This document shows, one piece after another, positions 44,693-46,384 of a stretch of DNA of 46,384 nt. Each line of letters starts with the position of its first letter. The first letter of the stretch is position 1. The stretch spans positions 1 through 46,384 of the forward strand of contig CALKXT010000008.1 in assembly GCA_938003685.1 (NCBI GenBank). The letters run 5' to 3'. The notes under the pieces were generated by a model. That model saw only the letters and a list, made by a program, of their open reading frames with translations. It made no database searches and was not told the origin of the DNA. The DNA is from an uncultured Sulfitobacter sp. GTDB taxonomy: Bacteria; Pseudomonadota; Alphaproteobacteria; Rhodobacterales; Rhodobacteraceae. The position numbers and the translations under genes were made by a program.

Positions 44693-44764
44693 TACGGCGC
44701 TCGATATATTAAGAATTACTCTAGCATCGTAGGGGCTTGGAAGGTTTTGATAACTCTCTTTTTC

Positions 44765-44793
44765 TTGACTTTGCGCGCGCTCTGACGTATACA
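44765..44793 (+). promoter_or_regulatory. Strong candidate sigma70 promoter of the GTA cluster
   Basis: TTGACT (44765-44770), a 17-nt spacer and TATACA (44788-44793) are close to consensus. The expected transcription start is near 44800, at or next to an ATG at 44801. No CtrA-type TTAA-N7-TTAA site is seen beside it. Confidence 0.6.
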
Positions 44794-44821
44794 TTTTGAC
44801 ATGCTAGAAGACGTGGGCGAG

Positions 44822-44854
44822 CGGCCTCGGGTTTATTCCCGGCGGCCGTTTTTT
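44822..44854 (+). terminator. Leader terminator-like hairpin of the GTA cluster
   Basis: CGGCCTCGGG (44822-44831) pairs with CCCGGCGGCCG (44838-44848) with one bulged C and one T-G pair, followed by six T. The 7-nt arms AGACGTG (44809-44815) and CACGTCT (44855-44861) flank it and could extend the stem. A transcript from the promoter just upstream could end here after about 55 nt, as an attenuated leader or a small RNA. Confidence 0.6.
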
Positions 44855-44900
44855 CACGTCTGCTCGGTTGGGGATGTCCAAACGAGAGGTATGTGCACGC

Positions 44901-45245
44901 ATGACCATGATTACCCCGGAGCAAGAGATTGCCGACAGTGAAGAACTGCTTTCTTCGCTCAAGAATGCAATCAGCGATTTACGTCGCGAAATAGAATGTC
45001 TGAAAGAACAGGCGATGTCCGGGGGGGAAATCAATGAAACCGCAGCGATGAAAGCAATCGGCAAAGTTGCCGGATTGGTTGGAACCTGCGCCAAGGTGGA
45101 GACTTATCTAAATGACTGTCGAAACAGACAAGCGGGTATTGCCCGAGGCGGCTATGCCCTTGATCTTGCCAAGGCACGGGATCAGATCGGGAGCAAGTTG
45201 GATAGGCTCCGTCGATGTGGAGATACAAAACCAGTTTCTGAATGA
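44901..45245 (+). CDS. GTA small terminase subunit (ORFg1-like)
   Basis: First gene of a Rhodobacter-type gene transfer agent cluster; in R. capsulatus g1 acts as the small terminase. The 114-residue product is helical (SEELLSSLKNAISDLRREIECLKEQAM, then AMKAIGKVAGLVGTCAKVETYLNDCRN and ARGGYALDLAKARDQIGSKLDRLRRC), matching my recollection of this family. The ATG at 44901 has GAGAGG 11 nt upstream; starts at 44874 and 44907 are also in frame. The large-terminase frame overlaps its last 92 nt. The identity rests mainly on gene order. Confidence 0.72.
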   Translation: MTMITPEQEIADSEELLSSLKNAISDLRREIECLKEQAMSGGEINETAAMKAIGKVAGLVGTCAKVETYLNDCRNRQAGIARGGYALDLAKARDQIGSKLDRLRRCGDTKPVSE

Positions 45246-46384
45246 ACTGGATGAGGGAGAGCTTTTAGCTCTCCCTTTTTTGTTCGAGTTTTGGGCGATG
45301 GAACACCAACTGCCGCCGACGGGCGATTGGCGATCTTGGGTGATCATGGGCGGTCGTGGCGCGGGTAAGACGCGCGCGGGTGCTGAATGGGTCAGGTCGG
45401 TTGTTGAGGGCGCGAAGCCGCTGGATGCGGGGCGCTGTCGGCGCGTGGCGTTGGTGGGGGAAACCATTGAGCAGGTGCGCGAGGTGATGATTTTTGGTGA
45501 CAGCGGGATATTGGCCTGTTCACCCAGCGATCGGCGGCCCGATTGGGAGGCGACGCGCAAGCGGCTGGTTTGGCCGAATGGGGCGGTGGCGACGGTGCAT
45601 ACGGCGCATGATCCCGAAGGGTTGCGTGGGCCGCAGTTTGATGCGGCTTGGGTGGATGAACTGGCCAAGTGGAAGCGTGGGCAAGAGGCGTGGGATCAGT
45701 TGCAGTTTGCGTTGCGGTTGGGAGATCAGCCGCAGGTTTGTGTGACGACGACGCCGCGCAACGTGGGGGTGTTGAAGGCGTTGTTGAAGTCGCCGTCAAC
45801 GGTGGTGACGCATGCGCCGACGGAGGCGAACGCAGCGAACCTTGCAGGCAGCTTTCTGGAGGAAGTGCGTGCGCGGTATCGCGGGACGCGGTTGGGGCGG
45901 CAGGAATTGGATGGCGTGTTGTTGGCGGATGCTGAAGGCGCGTTGTGGACCAGTGAGATGTTGGAGACGGGGCGCGTCGGTGCACTGCCAGAGTTTGACC
46001 GGATTGTAGTGGGGTTGGACCCTGCGACGACTTCGGGGTCCGCGTCGGACGAGTGCGGGATTGTCGTTGTCGGGGCGGTGACCAAGGGGCCTGTGCAGGA
46101 TTGGCGGGCTGTGGTGTTGGGCGATTGTACGGTGCAGGGAGCGAGGCCAACGGAATGGGCACGGGCGGCGATCAGTGCGATGGAGCAGTTTGGCGCGGAC
46201 CTGTTGGTGGCTGAAGTCAATCAAGGCGGACAGATGGTTGGGGAGGTCATTCGCGGGGTAGACCCGCTGGTGGCGCTGAAATCTGTGCATGCGAGCAAGG
46301 GCAAGGTAGCGCGCGCCGAGCCTGTGGCGGCGTTGTATGAGCAGGGGCGCGTGGGGCACGTGGCGGGGTTGGATACACTGGAGG
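45154..46384 (+). CDS. GTA large terminase subunit, 5' part (runs off the window)
   Basis: DNA-packaging motor ATPase/nuclease of the GTA cluster (ORFg2-like). The frame stays open to the window edge, so the C terminus is missing. Visible are Walker A GGRGAGKTRAG (around 45343), the Walker B region AAWVDELAKW, the coupling motif TTTPRN, the start of the nuclease domain GLDPATTSGSASDECGIVVVG, and VAEVNQGG. The start is uncertain. An ATG at 45154 with GAGG 5 nt upstream is chosen because the following SGASWIGS and ELLALPFLFEFWA segments look family-conserved. ATGs at 45112 and 45298 and a GTG at 45217 are alternatives. It overlaps the small-terminase gene. Confidence 0.88.
   Translation, partial: MPLILPRHGIRSGASWIGSVDVEIQNQFLNELDEGELLALPFLFEFWAMEHQLPPTGDWRSWVIMGGRGAGKTRAGAEWVRSVVEGAKPLDAGRCRRVALVGETIEQVREVMIFGDSGILACSPSDRRPDWEATRKRLVWPNGAVATVHTAHDPEGLRGPQFDAAWVDELAKWKRGQEAWDQLQFALRLGDQPQVCVTTTPRNVGVLKALLKSPSTVVTHAPTEANAANLAGSFLEEVRARYRGTRLGRQELDGVLLADAEGALWTSEMLETGRVGALPEFDRIVVGLDPATTSGSASDECGIVVVGAVTKGPVQDWRAVVLGDCTVQGARPTEWARAAISAMEQFGADLLVAEVNQGGQMVGEVIRGVDPLVALKSVHASKGKVARAEPVAALYEQGRVGHVAGLDTLE
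45254..45281 (+). terminator. Perfect intrinsic-terminator-like hairpin in the start of the large-terminase frame
   Basis: AGGGAGAGC (45254-45262) pairs perfectly with GCTCTCCCT (45268-45276) around a TTTTA loop, followed by six T (45276-45281). It lies 8 nt after the small-terminase stop and inside the predicted large-terminase coding sequence. Confidence 0.75.

Noticed and set aside
44696-44764. CtrA-type binding site upstream of the GTA promoter
   Set aside because: A TTAA occurs near 44710, but no second half-site at the expected 7-nt spacing was found.
45392-46359. Long minus-strand open frames (up to 256 codons) at the right edge
   Set aside because: They are low-complexity Pro/Ser/Thr/Ala- or Arg/His-rich and lie opposite the large-terminase gene, whose frame shows all packaging-motor motifs.

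Overview
The window reads as a chromosomal segment of an alphaproteobacterium of the Rhodobacterales (Roseobacter group). The signs are a gapR-type DUF2312 gene, a ScfR-type regulator, an NDUFA12 homologue beside DUF2155 and aat, Tat-type periplasmic enzymes including SoxB, many RTX/YeeE/YceI-type genes, and at the right edge the first two genes of a gene transfer agent (GTA) cluster. Base composition is moderate in GC and even throughout. I see no insertion sequence, tRNA, rRNA or CRISPR array.

Layout. 0.1-1.9 kb: soxB. 1.9-4.1 kb: clpP-clpX, closed by an intrinsic terminator. 4.2-6.3 kb: a RidA-family gene converging on a large FkbM methyltransferase/GT61 glycosyltransferase fusion. 6.5-9.8 kb: NDUFA12 homologue and DUF2155 protein converging on the accB-accC-aat operon. 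9.9-18.4 kb: an acyl-CoA ligase, a complete five-gene HAAT (branched-chain amino acid/amide type) ABC transporter, and a divergent ScfR-like regulator. 18.5-21.9 kb: a single-domain response regulator, a small two-helix membrane protein and a sodium:solute symporter-histidine kinase fusion, closely spaced. 21.9-23.1 kb: an orphan FliM/FliN (SpoA) protein with a repetitive acidic tail. 23.2-25.7 kb: a sulfur/persulfide operon (Blh-type metallo-hydrolase, two YeeE/YedE halves, DUF442 protein) with an inverted repeat over its promoter. 25.8-28.6 kb: gapR, a PilJ-type exported protein and tig. 28.7-32.7 kb: cpdB, a lipoprotein lytic transglycosylase and a CAP-RTX secreted protein. 32.9-35.8 kb: rpsF-rpsR-rplI and a MATE exporter. 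36.0-38.6 kb: a membrane protein of unknown function, YceI, and a cytochrome b561-YceI fusion. 38.7-44.7 kb: a fatty-acid synthesis cluster (fabD, a ClpP-fold exported protein, fabG, acpP, a GNAT, fabF) ending in mltG. 44.8-46.4 kb: GTA promoter, small terminase and the start of the large terminase, which runs off the window.

Working together. Acetyl-CoA carboxylase (accB/accC), fabD, fabG, acpP and fabF cover malonyl-CoA formation and chain elongation. The transporter, acyl-CoA ligase, ScfR-like regulator and symporter-kinase suggest, by inference, a locus for sensing and taking up small carboxylates or related compounds. soxB and the Blh/YeeE operon both handle reduced sulfur. The most unusual part is the GTA head: a near-consensus promoter is followed by an intrinsic-terminator-like hairpin in the leader and by a second, nearly perfect one inside the beginning of the large-terminase reading frame, which overlaps the small-terminase gene. 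This arrangement could throttle GTA expression.
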